Positions 1-9,276 of a stretch of 64,000 bases of DNA are shown here, piece after piece; the stretch's first letter is position 1, and every line of letters starts with the position of its first letter. Both the position numbers and the translations under genes were made by a program. Origin of the DNA: Semisulcospira habei (Eukaryota; Mollusca; Gastropoda; Semisulcospiridae). Under the pieces are notes generated by a model. It was not told the DNA's origin, ran no database searches, and saw only the letters and a program-made list of their open reading frames with translations. The DNA is taken from assembly GCA_036245525.1 (NCBI GenBank), contig BTPG01000006.1, positions 71,422,964 through 71,486,963 on the forward strand, read 5' to 3'.

Positions 1-439
1 GTAAACTGGTCTTCACTACTTGAATTTTACCAACATGTAGATGTGTTTTATGAATGTTACAATTTTGTTTGAATTTGCGTACATCTACACTAAACATAGG
101 TCAAAAGGTATCATTTTTATTTATATTTAAAACAGCACAATTTAAAATAACAAAAAAACGCTTTGAAAAGACAAGCAGGTCGTGCTAAATTTTACTAAAA
201 TTTCTTTCTTGCTTGTTTGTCAACTTTGAAAAAAAAATAAGTCATAACCTGAAAAATGTGTATTGGTCGTTTGACATCGAGCGCACTACGTTTGTCTCTT
301 TTGCGTGTCAATTATTTCTTTCATTGTTGCATGCTTGGCAGTTACATTTATGGTCCGGATTTGGTCCGATTAAAAACATGACTCGTCCTTGGCCCCACTG
401 AGATCATGGCCCGTACGCACATTTACTAATATCAGAAAA
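1..439. other. AT-rich noncoding stretch
   Basis: No coding exon is recognisable here. Positions 265-296 (GTTTGACATCGAGCGCA) resemble the terminal repeat of the TIR element at 39665-40207, so this is probably a fragment of that family. If the SLC26 gene continues leftward, this is intron sequence. Confidence 0.45.
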
Positions 440-645
440 TCAGACAAAAAGGTAACTTCTAAGCGTTGTAAGTGCAAAGAAAATATCCAGAAATATTGAA
501 ACTCGCTTAGAAAGGACAGCTACAACACTATATATTGTGTTGTAACCGTCACACACTTAGAAAGGACAATTACAACACAATTTATTGTCCTGCAATTGTT
601 CTTTCTACGCGTGTTTCATTCTTTGTTGAGATTACCTTTGATATA
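440..645. repeat. Degenerate PAL-R fragment (CGCTTAGAAAGGAC motif)
   Basis: CTTAGAAAGGACA occurs twice, and an imperfect inverted partner TTCTTTCTACGCGTG lies near 600-615. A short palindrome TACAACAC...GTGTTGTA spans 521-544. The better preserved copy of the family is at 25351-25453. Family membership is inferred from the shared motif. Confidence 0.4.
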
Positions 646-665
646 GGATAACACTGTAATCCATG

Positions 666-869
666 TAACCCCCGATGCCCTACAGCGGGTGACGGATCGA
701 CCATGATAATTCAAGGGTAATGCCAGATTAGCTTGGCGCCATCAGGCGCCAAGCTAATCTGGCATTACCCTTGAATTAGCATGGTCGATCCACCTCCTGC
801 AGCTGGTACACAGTTGCTAAGCGACACCTCAGACATTTGGGAAACGCGGGCTTGGGGTTGAACGGGTTA
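666..869 (+). mobile_element. PAL-A palindromic element
   Basis: The arms at 694-740 and 745-791 are almost perfect reverse complements around a 4-base loop (ATCA). The flanks match the family: a GCCCTACAG-type left side, a right side TTTGGGAAACGCG, and ends TAACCC...GGGTTA. Both arms carry GTAATGCC where most copies have GTAGTGCC. It ends just 3' of an SLC26 exon, inside the following intron. Confidence 0.85.
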
Positions 870-896
870 CGGTCTGGCTCGTCACGTCTTGTTTAC

Positions 897-1297
897 CTTG
901 ATGTGCAGCAGCTTGGTGATCTGGGTAGTGACGATGTGGAAGCCCGCAGCGAACGTGAATCCACCGATGAAGGACTTGGACAGGAAGTTGGTGATGAAGC
1001 CCAGCTTGAGAAAGCCCATGCCCATCAGGATAAACCCGCAGACGAGGCACGTGGCCGCCGAGACGCCTATCTTGAACTCCATGATCTGCTCCCCTGTCAA
1101 GTTCCTGCCCACGTTGTTTGCTTGAAACTTCAGAGACTCGCGCTCCACGGTGTTGGAGATGAGGAGAGCCACGACCCCGTTAGTGCCGATGGAGGCAAAC
1201 TGGGACGTGCCGAAGAAGACGTAGCAAATGATAGGAAAGAAACTCGAGTACAGACCTACAGCCGGCGTCAGGGCAGCCAGAAGACCGTAACCCAGAC
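897..1297 (-). CDS. SLC26-family anion transporter, exon 3 of the visible part
   Basis: This 401-base exon encodes 133 full codons of the membrane domain. SLC26 proteins exchange or conduct anions such as chloride, bicarbonate or sulfate. The reading shows the sulfate-transporter signature (ALTPAVGLYSSFFP, then CYVFFGTSQFASIGT), an N-L-T glycosylation sequon in the following loop, and SKSFIGGFTFAAGFHI in a later membrane segment. The acceptor is TTGTGCAG before 1297 and the donor is AAG|GTAAAC after 897. The phase-1 start joins cleanly to the exon ending at 3084, recreating the Gly of LPQG. The next exons should lie at lower coordinates outside the window. The family is clear but the paralogue cannot be chosen. 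Confidence 0.88.
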
Positions 1298-1369
1298 CTG
1301 CACAATGCGTAGAGATTGTTACACAGGGAAAAGTAAGTAAGTCAGTAAGTCAGTTTTTTACCTATTTGC

Positions 1370-1446
<77 letters not shown>
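1370..1446. repeat. (TTAG)n microsatellite
   Basis: About 19 perfect copies of the tetranucleotide TTAG, preceded by looser GTAAGTAAGTCAG repeats. It lies in the SLC26 intron between the exons ending at 3084 and starting at 1297. TTAGG, the arthropod telomere motif, is not the unit here. Confidence 0.95.
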
Positions 1447-1534
1447 GGAGTTTAGCGGCGACTATGTACATCTTGTGACGGCATACAGGTAAAGGGTACT
1501 GGTTATTACGCAGGACGGGTACAAGCAGAACGTC

Positions 1535-1606
1535 CTCGGGCCCACGACGGTCGCAGTGGACCCGCGCACAGTTGTGCGGGCCCACTGCGGCCGTCGTGGC
1601 CCCGAG
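1535..1606. repeat. PAL-F GC-rich palindrome
   Basis: The arms run CTCGGGCCCACGACGG... and ...CCGTCGTGGCCCCGAG around GCACAGTTGTGC. The best second copy is at 60463-60533. Function is unknown; the arms would form a strong GC hairpin in single strands. It is intronic in the SLC26 gene. Confidence 0.75.
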
Positions 1607-1773
1607 AAGTTAGTAAGTTATTTGGGTTTAACGCCAGGCAGGCGACTAAGGCCATTTCACGGCGGTTCCCGACGACCTTTGCTTATTGGGTAGTTGTCTT
1701 ATTAGGCAATGGGTATATAAATTGCAATGTACGCCCGTTGTTTTGCCGTCTTTCCGTCCAGTCAGAACGACGG

Positions 1774-1990
1774 GCTTGTTCAGATAGCATGTTCGTTTAA
1801 AGATAAATCAAAGTGTTACAGTTGCAGTGCGCCTGAATTGATCAGTGTTCAGATCGTACTCCATAGGCAATAGTTGTCCCTGTCCAACCCCCTCCCCCCT
1901 CCCCCCCTCCCCCCACCATGACCCGCCTGTTAGGTCCGTCCATTATTCTCACTCCGGTGCCGTGGACGTTCAAGCCCCAACTAAGCAACT
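1774..1990 (+). mobile_element. SINE fragment (body only)
   Basis: It matches the tRNA-unrelated body of the SINE at 29981-30291: the AGCATGTTCGTT, GATCAGTGTTCAGATCGTACT and CCATAGGCAATAG blocks, then ACCCGCCTGTTAGG and CGTGGACGTTCAAGCCC. The tRNA-like head is missing, and a C-rich expansion (1889-1917) sits inside. Confidence 0.75.
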
Positions 1991-2577
1991 ATCCGTCGTT
2001 TTGTCCCGCTTTTCAGTAGTCCGACTACACGCTCACCCCCACTGCATGAATGGACGATGGGGATAGGACCACTAACACGGAATATTACCATACATTGTTA
2101 CACAGGCAATGGAACCCAGTTGATACGAATTTGCGCCAGAGCGTACAGCCTTTAGCAGTAAGTGAGACAATTTTTGATACGGCGACTGTGTACAGTTGAA
2201 TGAGGAGAATAAATGGCTTTTTTCTCCCGACTATCCTACTCCGCTGAGTATCTCAGAGGATCCCAACGTTTGACCGGAATTGAGAGGGGAAATAGCTCTC
2301 TGTGCATCAGCTGTTTCGTAGACCTGCAATCGGACTTATCGCTACGTGTAATTAAAGTGCCTGTGGTGCTCACTATGACATTGTTCGACTAAATTACTCA
2401 ACGGTTTCTAAAAGCACTGATAATAAATTACCATATTATCAAATATCAGGCTTCTACGCGCCAAATTTATAGGTAGGAGAGCATTTCAAACCTCATAATC
2501 GCCGCCATTGAAAAACTTGACCCACTCACTGCAATGGACTATAGAATACTGTCAAGTGTGCATCAGGGCTGAATGGC
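1991..2577. other. Intronic sequence without recognisable feature
   Basis: This lies within the SLC26 intron. I see no coding pattern and no repeat shared with the rest of the window. Confidence 0.4.
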
Positions 2578-2792
2578 TTAACTTTTGTAGCCCCAACGCC
2601 CTACAGCAAGGGATCGATCGACCATGATAATTCAAGGATAGTGCCAGATTAGCTTGGCGCCATTAGGCGCCAAGCTAATCTGGGACTATTCTTGAATAAT
2701 CACAGTCGATTCCATCTCCTGCAACTGGTACACAGTCATTAGATTACACCTCCAAAATTTGAGAAATGCGGTCATAGGATTAAATGGGTTAA
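2578..2792 (+). mobile_element. PAL-A palindromic element
   Basis: TTAA stands at both ends (2578-2581 and 2789-2792). The core AGATTAGCTTGGCGCC is followed by a loop ATTA and its complement. Both arms have an A/T change in the GGGTAGT block (GGATAGT and its partner), so much of the pairing is kept. The right TTAA also starts the PAL-I copy that follows. Confidence 0.85.
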
Positions 2793-2945
2793 CTAAATGA
2801 AGGCGCGCAGCATCCACAGCTGCAGAAGTGTCGTCAGTATAGCGCTGCCGCCGGCAACGCTAACCGACACTTTCGCGGCTGTTGACGGCGCCAACGCTTA
2901 CGACGCTTCCGAAGCTGTTGCCACGGGGCGCCCTGAATGAGTTAA
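2789..2945. mobile_element. PAL-I palindromic element, degenerate
   Basis: It starts TTAACTAAATGAAGGCGC and ends GCGCCCTGAATGAGTTAA. The interior has GCAGAAGTGTCGT and the partner CGACACTTTCGCGGCTGTTGA around a GC-rich centre. The cleaner copy is at 39250-39363. It abuts the preceding PAL-A through a shared TTAA. Confidence 0.65.
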
Positions 2946-3083
2946 TCCTCTTGACCATGCAACCACCGGTACTTTAACTGTACTTTAATTGGATTAACCC
3001 CCTTGCGTATGCATGCAGCCACCGGCACTGTACACAGTACAGACAGGTGGCTGTTAAACAGTGTAAAGGCTGGTCATGCTGAC

Positions 3084-3223
3084 CTTGCGGGAGGTGAAAG
3101 AACGAGACGGAGAGTCCAGCCACTAGGTCGGCCACGAGGTTTTGGCGGATGTTGTACTTGCGGATGAACTTCACCACGGGCAGGTAGCCCAGAGCGGATC
3201 GGCCGACACACCTCGGCGTACAC
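3084..3223 (-). CDS. SLC26-family anion transporter, exon 2 of the visible part
   Basis: A 140-base exon. The reading joins the cysteine-containing linker typical of SLC26 N-termini (CTPRCVGRSALGYLPVV) to KFIRKYNIRQNLVADLVAGL and the first membrane segment ending SFFHLPQG. The acceptor is GGTTCCAG before 3223 and the donor is CGCAAG|GTCAGC after 3084. It joins the upstream exon in phase 2 and the downstream exon in phase 1, and both junctions restore the family pattern without a break. The introns on either side hold only repeats. Confidence 0.82.
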
Positions 3224-3293
3224 CTGGAACCAATCGAACTTAACTCTCTAAACTGTACATGAGTTGGCGACGTACACTTCTGCAGGCTTTAGT

Positions 3294-3415
3294 TAACACA
3301 TTCAGTCAAAAAGCGAATACGCTCCAACTGCAAGAGACATAGATCCTCACGAGCCACCGCTATTGCCTCTTGCTGAAACCGTTTTGGGTCCATATTATTT
3401 TCTGCGTATCTTCAA
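3294..3415. repeat. PAL-C fragment
   Basis: TTAACACATTCAGTC is followed by CTGCAAGAGACATAGATCCT and a shortened right arm TTGCCTCTTGCTGAAACC. The centre of the palindrome is lost. It is intronic in the SLC26 gene. Confidence 0.55.
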
Positions 3416-3511
3416 CGTTGAAATTATATTGATTTAAAAACACACTTAAGACATTTATTTAACCCATATCATTCGGAATACACCAGTGTGTGAAATATGT
3501 TTGACTAAAAT

Positions 3512-3581
3512 AGTTCAAGGTTAGTGCCAGAATAGCTTGGCGCCTTTAGGCGCCAAGCTATTCTGGCACCACCCTTGAACT
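3512..3581. mobile_element. PAL-B palindrome core
   Basis: The arms are 3512-3544 and 3549-3581 with loop TTTA, core CCAGAATAGCTTGGCGCC. The left arm differs at GGTTAGTG from the right-arm complement GGGTGGTG. The outer flanks of the family are eroded. Confidence 0.8.
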
Positions 3582-3675
3582 GAAGCCGTTGGTCTATATC
3601 CTCATCTGTAAGTACTATAATGTATCTTGCATATGGCAGTGTACAAATTTGAAGCTTTTAGCCCAGTATGATATG

Positions 3676-3960
3676 GGTTAAAAATCGAATACGATCCAAA
3701 TGCAATAGACATAGCCCCGCAATTGCGGTGGCTAATGAGGATCTATGACTCTTACTGACACAACTTGAATCCATGTTCCAGGTATTGCAGGCTGTGGTCC
3801 TTCGGCGTTGGCTCATGAGGGTATATGCCGCTTGCTGAAACCGTATTTTTTCCTTATTTCTGGGGACCATCGACGTTGAATGTATAATGATTTCAAAATC
3901 ACGATCTGAATCCACTGGCACGGACGTTTGAAGGTGATACATGTTGGGTCCCAACTTCGG
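3676..3960. repeat. Degenerate double PAL-C
   Basis: Two eroded PAL-C pieces: ATGCAATAGACATAGCCCCGC with its right arm to about 3755, and TTGGCTCATGAGGGTATATG with CTTGCTGAAACC near 3810-3842. The PAL-C tail follows. No coding sense is evident. Confidence 0.5.
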
Positions 3961-3969
3961 CGTTGACGC

Positions 3970-4463
3970 AACCTCGGCCAGAGTGACTTATAATGCTAAA
4001 AAATAGTAAAGTACGTTAACTTTTCAGTTTGAATTACTAAAAGTCATCGGAATGGGTATAATAACGGTTAAATCAGTGATTAGCCATCCCATTGGCCTAC
4101 AGTTTCACAACATTGGTGTGGCATATAGTGCTCACAAAAAGTAAGGGACGTCGTGATTTCAGTTTGAATTACTAAAATGTCGGAAAACACCTTACATCCG
4201 CAAAGTGCAGCTAACCTGTTTGGTCTAATTAATGTTTTGACTTTTTGGGACATTTTAATAATTCAAGCTAAAAGTAATACGTCTTGTACATTTTGTGAGC
4301 ACTATGTGTCACACCAAAGTTGTGAAATTGTAGGCCATTGGGATGCCGTCTAACCACTGATATACCCGTGATTAAACCGATCCTGAGGACGCTTAGTAAT
4401 TCGAGATGAAAAGTTGACATACGTTACTATTTGTGAGCAGTATATGTCACTTTGGCCGAGGTT
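3970..4463. mobile_element. Element with very long terminal inverted repeats (TIR-P)
   Basis: The two halves are imperfect reverse complements for about 200 bases each. AACCTCGGCCAGAGTGAC at the left end faces GTCACTTTGGCCGAGGTT at the right. Inner matches include GGCCTACAGTTTCACAAC against GTTGTGAAATTGTAGGCC, and AGTGCTCACAAAA against TTTTGTGAGCACT. It lies just downstream of the exon 1 donor. A second, window-truncated copy begins at about 63831. No transposase is present, so it is non-autonomous or a foldback element. Confidence 0.75.
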
Positions 4464-4499
4464 GGGTCGACGGCGAGGTTGAGACTCAACAATACTTAC

Positions 4500-4735
4500 A
4501 CGCATTCCTTTCTGAACAAGTCGCAGATGTTCTTGCGAGTGTGTATGTCTTCATACTCCGCCTCGAGGGCTTCCTGGCTGTACACACGGCGCTTGATGTT
4601 GATCACCGCCTGCTCCTTACTCTCGGGCGGGGGCGGGATGCCAGAGTCGTTGCTGTAGAGGGTGTTGAAGCTGCTGTTGACGTCGCCGTTGATGTCCCCG
4701 TTGATGCCATTGACGTCGTGCGTCTGTTTTTTCAT
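4500..4735 (-). CDS. SLC26-family anion transporter, N-terminal exon
   Basis: It encodes the cytoplasmic N-terminus. A low-complexity N/D/G segment (VNGINGDINGDVN) is followed by the family motif RRVYSQEALEAEYE and NICDLFRKEC. The donor is GCGT|GTAAGT at 4500/4499, phase 2, continuing correctly into the exon at 3223. The 5' limit is uncertain: translation may start at the ATG at 4735-4733, or a splice acceptor (AAAACAG) may lie just after it at 4724. From that Met, the three exons give about 259 residues. No promoter could be identified. Confidence 0.78.
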
Positions 4736-4779
4736 AGAAAAAAATATGAATTTTAAGGTTTCGCCAAAAATAGACAAGC

Positions 4780-4988
4780 ACCTCTTCATTGTCGAGAAAC
4801 ATTGAACACCACCCAGCTGCAAGAGGCATAGATCCTCATGAGCCCCCGCAGTTGCGGGGGCTCATGAGGATCTATGCCTCTTGCTGACACCACTTTGAGT
4901 CCATGGGCCAGGGACTGCTGAACGCGACTATTTGGCTAAGAATAAACAAAGATTGCAGAAACACGGTCAGCTGGCAATAAAGGGGTTA
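4780..4988. mobile_element. PAL-C palindromic element
   Basis: A textbook PAL-C core: 32-base perfect arms at 4819-4850 and 4853-4884 around a GT loop. Outer parts match the family (CCTCTTCATTGTCGAGAA on the left, AAGATTGCAGAAACACGG and GGGGTTA on the right). It lies immediately 5' of the visible SLC26 N-terminal exon. Confidence 0.9.
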
Positions 4989-5060
4989 CTGATATAAAAA
5001 TAGAAACAGACATTCATTATTTTGGCACAGAATGTTTTCTTATTGTTAATTTGACATGAT

Positions 5061-5275
5061 TTAACCCATTTAGCCCGACGGCCGTATTTCCAAAATTTTG
5101 GAGGCGTCATCTAATGACTATGCACCAGTTGCAGGAGATGGATCGACCATGATAATTCAAGGGCAGTGCCAGATTAGCTTGGCGCCGACAGTGCGCCAAG
5201 TTAATCTGGCACTACCTTTGAATTATCATGGTCGATCCATCTCCTGCTGTAGTGCGTCAGGGCTGAATGGGTTAA
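5061..5275 (-). mobile_element. PAL-A palindromic element (reverse)
   Basis: TTAA bounds both ends (5061-5064 and 5272-5275), with TTAACCCATTTAGCCC opposite GGGCTGAATGGGTTAA. The arms extend over about 5118-5247, with the centre altered to GACAGT. The core is AGATTAGCTTGGCGCC. Confidence 0.88.
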
Positions 5276-5545
5276 AAGGAGTGACATATTTTGGTCTGAT
5301 ATCGTTTTTCTTACACGACTCATCTAATTCAATTATTTATATGCCTTTGGCTTCGTTTGCTTTGTTTCGATGGGTTTGGTTTGGTTTGGCTTCGCTTGGT
5401 TTGGTCTGAACGATTGAATTTTCTACGATTAATAAGCAGATGAGACTTCCTTTCTACCTGTATAATTTTATTAGATTATGTGTTGTTTGTTGTTCTGGGT
5501 TTGTTCGGGATTTTTTGTTTCTTTATCTTCTTCTTTTTTTTTCTT

Positions 5546-5577
<32 letters not shown>

Positions 5578-5857
5578 TTTTTGGGGGGGGGGGGGGGAAG
5601 GGGAGGGGTTATTTAGTTGAACTGATTTTAGCTGATAAATAAACATTATTGTCCATTAAATGACACCCATGAAATGGAAAAACGGGATAGCGCGGGAACC
5701 CTCGTCTAGTCGATGACAATCATGAACAAAAACATGACTTATAGCAAGGTCATTCTGCAGATTCAGTAGGGTTACTGCTGTTCTTTCAAAATGATTGAGA
5801 GTAAAATTGTGGGGTGAGGGTGAGATGGCGAAAGCTTGTAGTCATCTGCATCAGTTA
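5276..5857. other. Noncoding stretch with T and G runs
   Basis: It holds TGGTTTGG-type repeats (about 5370-5404), then a T-rich run changing abruptly to about 15 G (5524-5597). No gene is visible. Confidence 0.6.
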
Positions 5858-6083
5858 TTAACACCTTCACTGTCGGTGACTGCAGGAGGCAAAAAAACCT
5901 CATGAGCCCCCGCATCGCAGATGCGGGGGCTCATGAGGTTCTTTGCCTCATGCTAATCTCATTCTAATCCCATTCATATCCGTATTCCTTGGATTGCTGG
6001 GATATTATTCGGTGCTGAATGTTGTCCTGTTTTCTAAGACATAAATTTGCGTCTACAGGCTTTGTAGGAGTTAAATACATAGA
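5858..6083. mobile_element. PAL-C2 palindromic element
   Basis: It begins TTAACACCTTCACTGTCGG. The core arms at 5886-5916 and 5920-5949 read AACCTCATGAGCCCCCGC and complement, with the GGTTCTTTGCC right arm that defines subfamily C2 (AAAGAACCT instead of ATAGATCCT). The left arm has an A-run slip. The right end is eroded. Confidence 0.75.
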
Positions 6084-6100
6084 AATTATACAAATTAAAA

Positions 6101-6303
6101 TTAACTCATTCAGCCCGACGCAAGTATTTCCTTAATTTTGGAGGCGTCATCTAACGACTACGCACCTGTTGCAGGAGATGGATCGACCATGATAATTCAA
6201 GGGTAGTGCCAGATTAGCTTGGAGCTTAGTGTCTGGCACTACCCTTTAGTTATCATGGTCGACCCATCTCCTGCTGTAGTGCTCTCAGGGCTGAATGGGT
6301 TAA
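6101..6303 (-). mobile_element. PAL-A palindromic element with a shortened centre
   Basis: TTAA is at both ends, with TTAACTCATTCAGCCC and GGGCTGAATGGGTTAA. The hairpin tip is damaged: after TTAGCTTGG it jumps to AGCTTAGTGTCTGGCACT, losing most of the GGCGCC centre. Confidence 0.83.
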
Positions 6304-6762
6304 TATAAAAACCACCCAATGAAAGAATATAAAACCAAACTTATTCAAAGGTTCTTGGCCCTTGGGGGCAAATTAATTGGGTGTCGTTCCCGTCTGTTCG
6401 GGTAGGTCAAAGGGGGAAACGTTCTATTATTTCGTGAACTTGAAATCCACCCCTGGTACATTCCCGAGAAGCTGCACTGGTAGCAAAGTCAGAGGCCGTG
6501 GACACGGTGACCTACCCATGCAGGCCGATGGAAAAAAATTTCCCCAGCCATTTCGGCTATGTATATAACATTTAAAAATAGAGATGAAACATGATTCATG
6601 TAAAGAATAACGTCACGTGCAATAGCAGCAATAGGTATTGTGTCGATGACACCAATAAAAGTGTGGACCCGACCCAGCCCCCAGCCCCACCCTTACACCC
6701 CTCCCTCCTCTCCTCACCGCGAACCAAGTGTGCACGTGGGACATAAATATCAATGACCAGTC
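6304..6762. other. Noncoding stretch
   Basis: No exon or repeat shared with the window was seen, apart from a C-rich segment near 6673-6720. Confidence 0.4.
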
Positions 6763-6835
6763 AGCAAGAGGCATAGATCTTCATGAACCACCGCATCTGC
6801 GGGGGTTCACACGGATCTATATCTCTTGTGGTTGT
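6763..6835. repeat. PAL-C core fragment
   Basis: CAGCAAGAGGCATAGATCTT and the partner GGATCTATATCTCTTG surround CCGCATCTGCGGGGG, with some arm mismatches. Only the core and a short tail remain. Confidence 0.7.
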
Positions 6836-6868
6836 GTCTCTGAAACCGGTATAAACTGCCGAGTCTGA

Positions 6869-7084
6869 TTAACTCATTCTACCCCAACACCGAAATCCTT
6901 AAATTTTGCCGTTGTCCTCTGAAGACTGCATTGCAGTGCAGGCCACAGATCGACCATGATAGTTAAAGGGTGATGCCAGAATAGCTTGGCGCGCCCATAG
7001 GCGCCAAGCTATTCTGGCATCACCCTTGCACTATCATGGTCGAACCTTATCTTCCTGTGGTGTGTCTGGGGTAGAATGAGTTAA
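6869..7084 (-). mobile_element. PAL-B1 palindromic element
   Basis: The full family structure is present. TTAACTCATTCTACCCC opens and GGGGTAGAATGAGTTAA closes, with TTAA at 6869-6872 and 7081-7084. The core CCAGAATAGCTTGGCGC is mirrored around CCATA. Both arms have GTGATGCC, a variant shared with the copy at 37709. Confidence 0.9.
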
Positions 7085-7116
7085 AAGCTTCGCATGCGTT
7101 AGGAACGCGCACACAA

Positions 7117-7210
7117 ATGCAGCCAACAGTAGATGTAAATCTTCATGCACCCTTCGCGCCTGCTGGGGGGGGGGGGGGGGGCTCATGAGGATCGATGCCT
7201 TTTGCCGTTG
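7117..7210. repeat. Degenerate PAL-C with G-run
   Basis: TAGATGTAAATCTTCATG is on the left and GCTCATGAGGATCGATG with CCTTTTGC on the right. The centre has been replaced by a run of 18 G (7166-7183). Confidence 0.55.
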
Positions 7211-7258
7211 TGTAGCTGTTCGCTTTTCACCCAGTTTCACTGTCGGAAAACTCCGAGC

Positions 7259-7400
7259 ACCACCCGGCCACTGCAAGAGGCAAAGAACCTCATGAGCCCC
7301 CGCAATTGCGAGGGCTTATGAGGTTCTTTGCCTCTTGCAGACACTGTTTAAATGTGTGGTTCCTTGTATTCATGGGAGTATTCGGCGCTGAATTCGCAAA
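7259..7400. mobile_element. PAL-C2 palindromic element
   Basis: The core at 7273-7338 has GCAAGAGGCAAAGAACCTC and its complement around CCGCAATTGCG. Relative to PAL-C, the AAAGAACCT change is present in both arms. The right flank continues as GCAGACACTG. Confidence 0.8.
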
Positions 7401-7457
7401 AGTTTCAATAGCATCATCTTGCCTCCACTGGTCGTGAGGGAGTCGATTCCCACAGTG

Positions 7458-8116
<659 letters not shown>

Positions 8117-8203
8117 TTGCCTGAAGACGCCCGTTCACGTTAACCGCACCATTGCAGTTCTAACAACAATTTGCCCGTACAGTGCCGCGAAATCGGAACA
8201 CCA

Positions 8204-8367
8204 ACCAGATGCAGAAGGTATAGATCCTCATGAGGATCTTTACCTCTTATTAACACCACTTTGAATCTATGTTCCTGAGACATCTAGGGGTTTTCAGGCT
8301 TTGAATAAACGAATAAACGAAGATTGCAGAAAAACATGTTTGCGTCGGCTGACACTGAACGGGTTAA
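8204..8367. repeat. PAL-C with deleted centre
   Basis: GCAGAAGGTATAGATCCTCA joins directly to TGAGGATCTTTACCTCTT, so the GC-rich tip is gone. The family tail follows (ACACCACTTTGAATC, ACGAAGATTGCAG, AACGGGTTAA). Confidence 0.7.
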
Positions 8368-8380
8368 TAACACGTAAACG

Positions 8381-8455
8381 TAACCCTTAGACTCCCAGAA
8401 CTAAATTACTTCCATTCTATAGAATGGACGTCATGTAGTTCTGTCAAAGGGTTAA
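8381..8455. mobile_element. PAL-L short palindrome
   Basis: TAACCCTTAGACTCCCAGAA and the partner TTCTGTCAAAGGGTTAA surround ATTACTTCC...GGACGTCAT. The second copy, at 49978-50053, is inserted in a PAL-C at TTAA. Confidence 0.7.
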
Positions 8456-8790
8456 ACAGTATCCCTGACGCGCCGCCATTTGTTTTCACCTGCAGGAGTT
8501 GTACACAGGGTTTGTTCCCACCGTCTCATGAAGATTTATGGCCATAGTCGGCCTACTTCCTGCTCAGTGGTGACGGAGATAATGAGTGTTTACGTCTAGC
8601 CGTAGCCAAAAATAATAACAGAAAAGAGGCTGTCTGAAAAGGCTCCGATGATTAGGAAAATAACTACCACGTGTTTTCCACCCATAAATTAACGCACAGT
8701 TAAAGTGACCTGCCTCTGCCAAGGCAATAACATGTGACTTGATCGCAATATCTCCTTTATGAATGTTCGCAGTATATCTTACAATAAGGA
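8456..8790. other. Noncoding stretch
   Basis: Apart from TCTCATGAAGATTTATGGCC near 8524, which weakly resembles one PAL-C arm, nothing is recognised. Confidence 0.4.
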
Positions 8791-9003
8791 TTATTCATTC
8801 AGCCCTGACGCACTACAGCAGGAGATCGGTCGACCATGATAATTCAAGGGTAGTGCCAGATTAGCTTGGCGCCTGGCGGCGCCAAGCTAATCTGGCACTG
8901 CCCTTGAATTATCATGGTCGATCTTTCTCCTGCAACTGGTGCATGGTCATTAGATGACACCTCCAAAATTTGGGAAATACGGCCGTCGGGCTGAATGAGT
9001 TAA
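8791..9003 (+). mobile_element. PAL-A palindromic element
   Basis: It opens TTATTCATTCAGCCCTGACG and closes GGGCTGAATGAGTTAA. The arms pair around loop TGGC, with one mismatch (AGTGCC / GGCACTG). It has intact outer parts and may serve as a reference copy. Confidence 0.9.
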
Positions 9004-9129
9004 CATGTGGAGATTGAATGTCGTAAAATAAAGGTCTTTTCTGTTCTTTTCCTCCTGTCGCTGCAGCGTTCCAACACCGTTCACCAAGGACAGCAGAATG
9101 CCTCTGTTTTGTTGTATTTACTCACATGT

Positions 9130-9172
9130 GCACAATCCATGTACGCGGGCCCACTGCGGCCGTCGTCGGCCA
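9130..9172. repeat. PAL-F fragment
   Basis: GTACGCGGGCCCACTGCGGC and CGTCGTCGGCC are one arm of the PAL-F family, without the partner arm. Confidence 0.55.
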
Positions 9173-9214
9173 GAGGAACTTTGCCACTTGCCAGCAGAGA
9201 TCTGTTCTAGCACA

Positions 9215-9276
9215 CTGGTTGTCTCCCTTGATTCGATACCGCTGTAAAGCGGTAGCGTATCGAGGGAGACAACCAG
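9215..9276. repeat. PAL-G palindrome
   Basis: CTGGTTGTCTCCCTTGATTC and GAGGGAGACAACCAG form arms of about 29 bases around GTAA. The tip is ATACCGCT/AGCGGTA. A better copy is at 40874-40940. Confidence 0.8.

Noticed and set aside
837..1340. Plus-strand frame of 167 residues
   Set aside because: Antisense shadow of the SLC26 membrane-domain exon.
1370..1446. Interstitial telomeric repeat
   Set aside because: The unit is TTAG, not TTAGG or TTAGGG; it is an ordinary tetranucleotide microsatellite.
4433..4756. Plus-strand frame of 107 residues over the SLC26 exon
   Set aside because: The opposite strand gives a conserved SLC26 reading with matching splice phases; this is its shadow.
4819..4884. 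PAL-C hairpins as microRNA precursors
   Set aside because: The arms would fold into a precursor-like hairpin, but perfect pairing, high copy number and transposon-like ends argue for MITEs. Small-RNA data would be needed to say otherwise.
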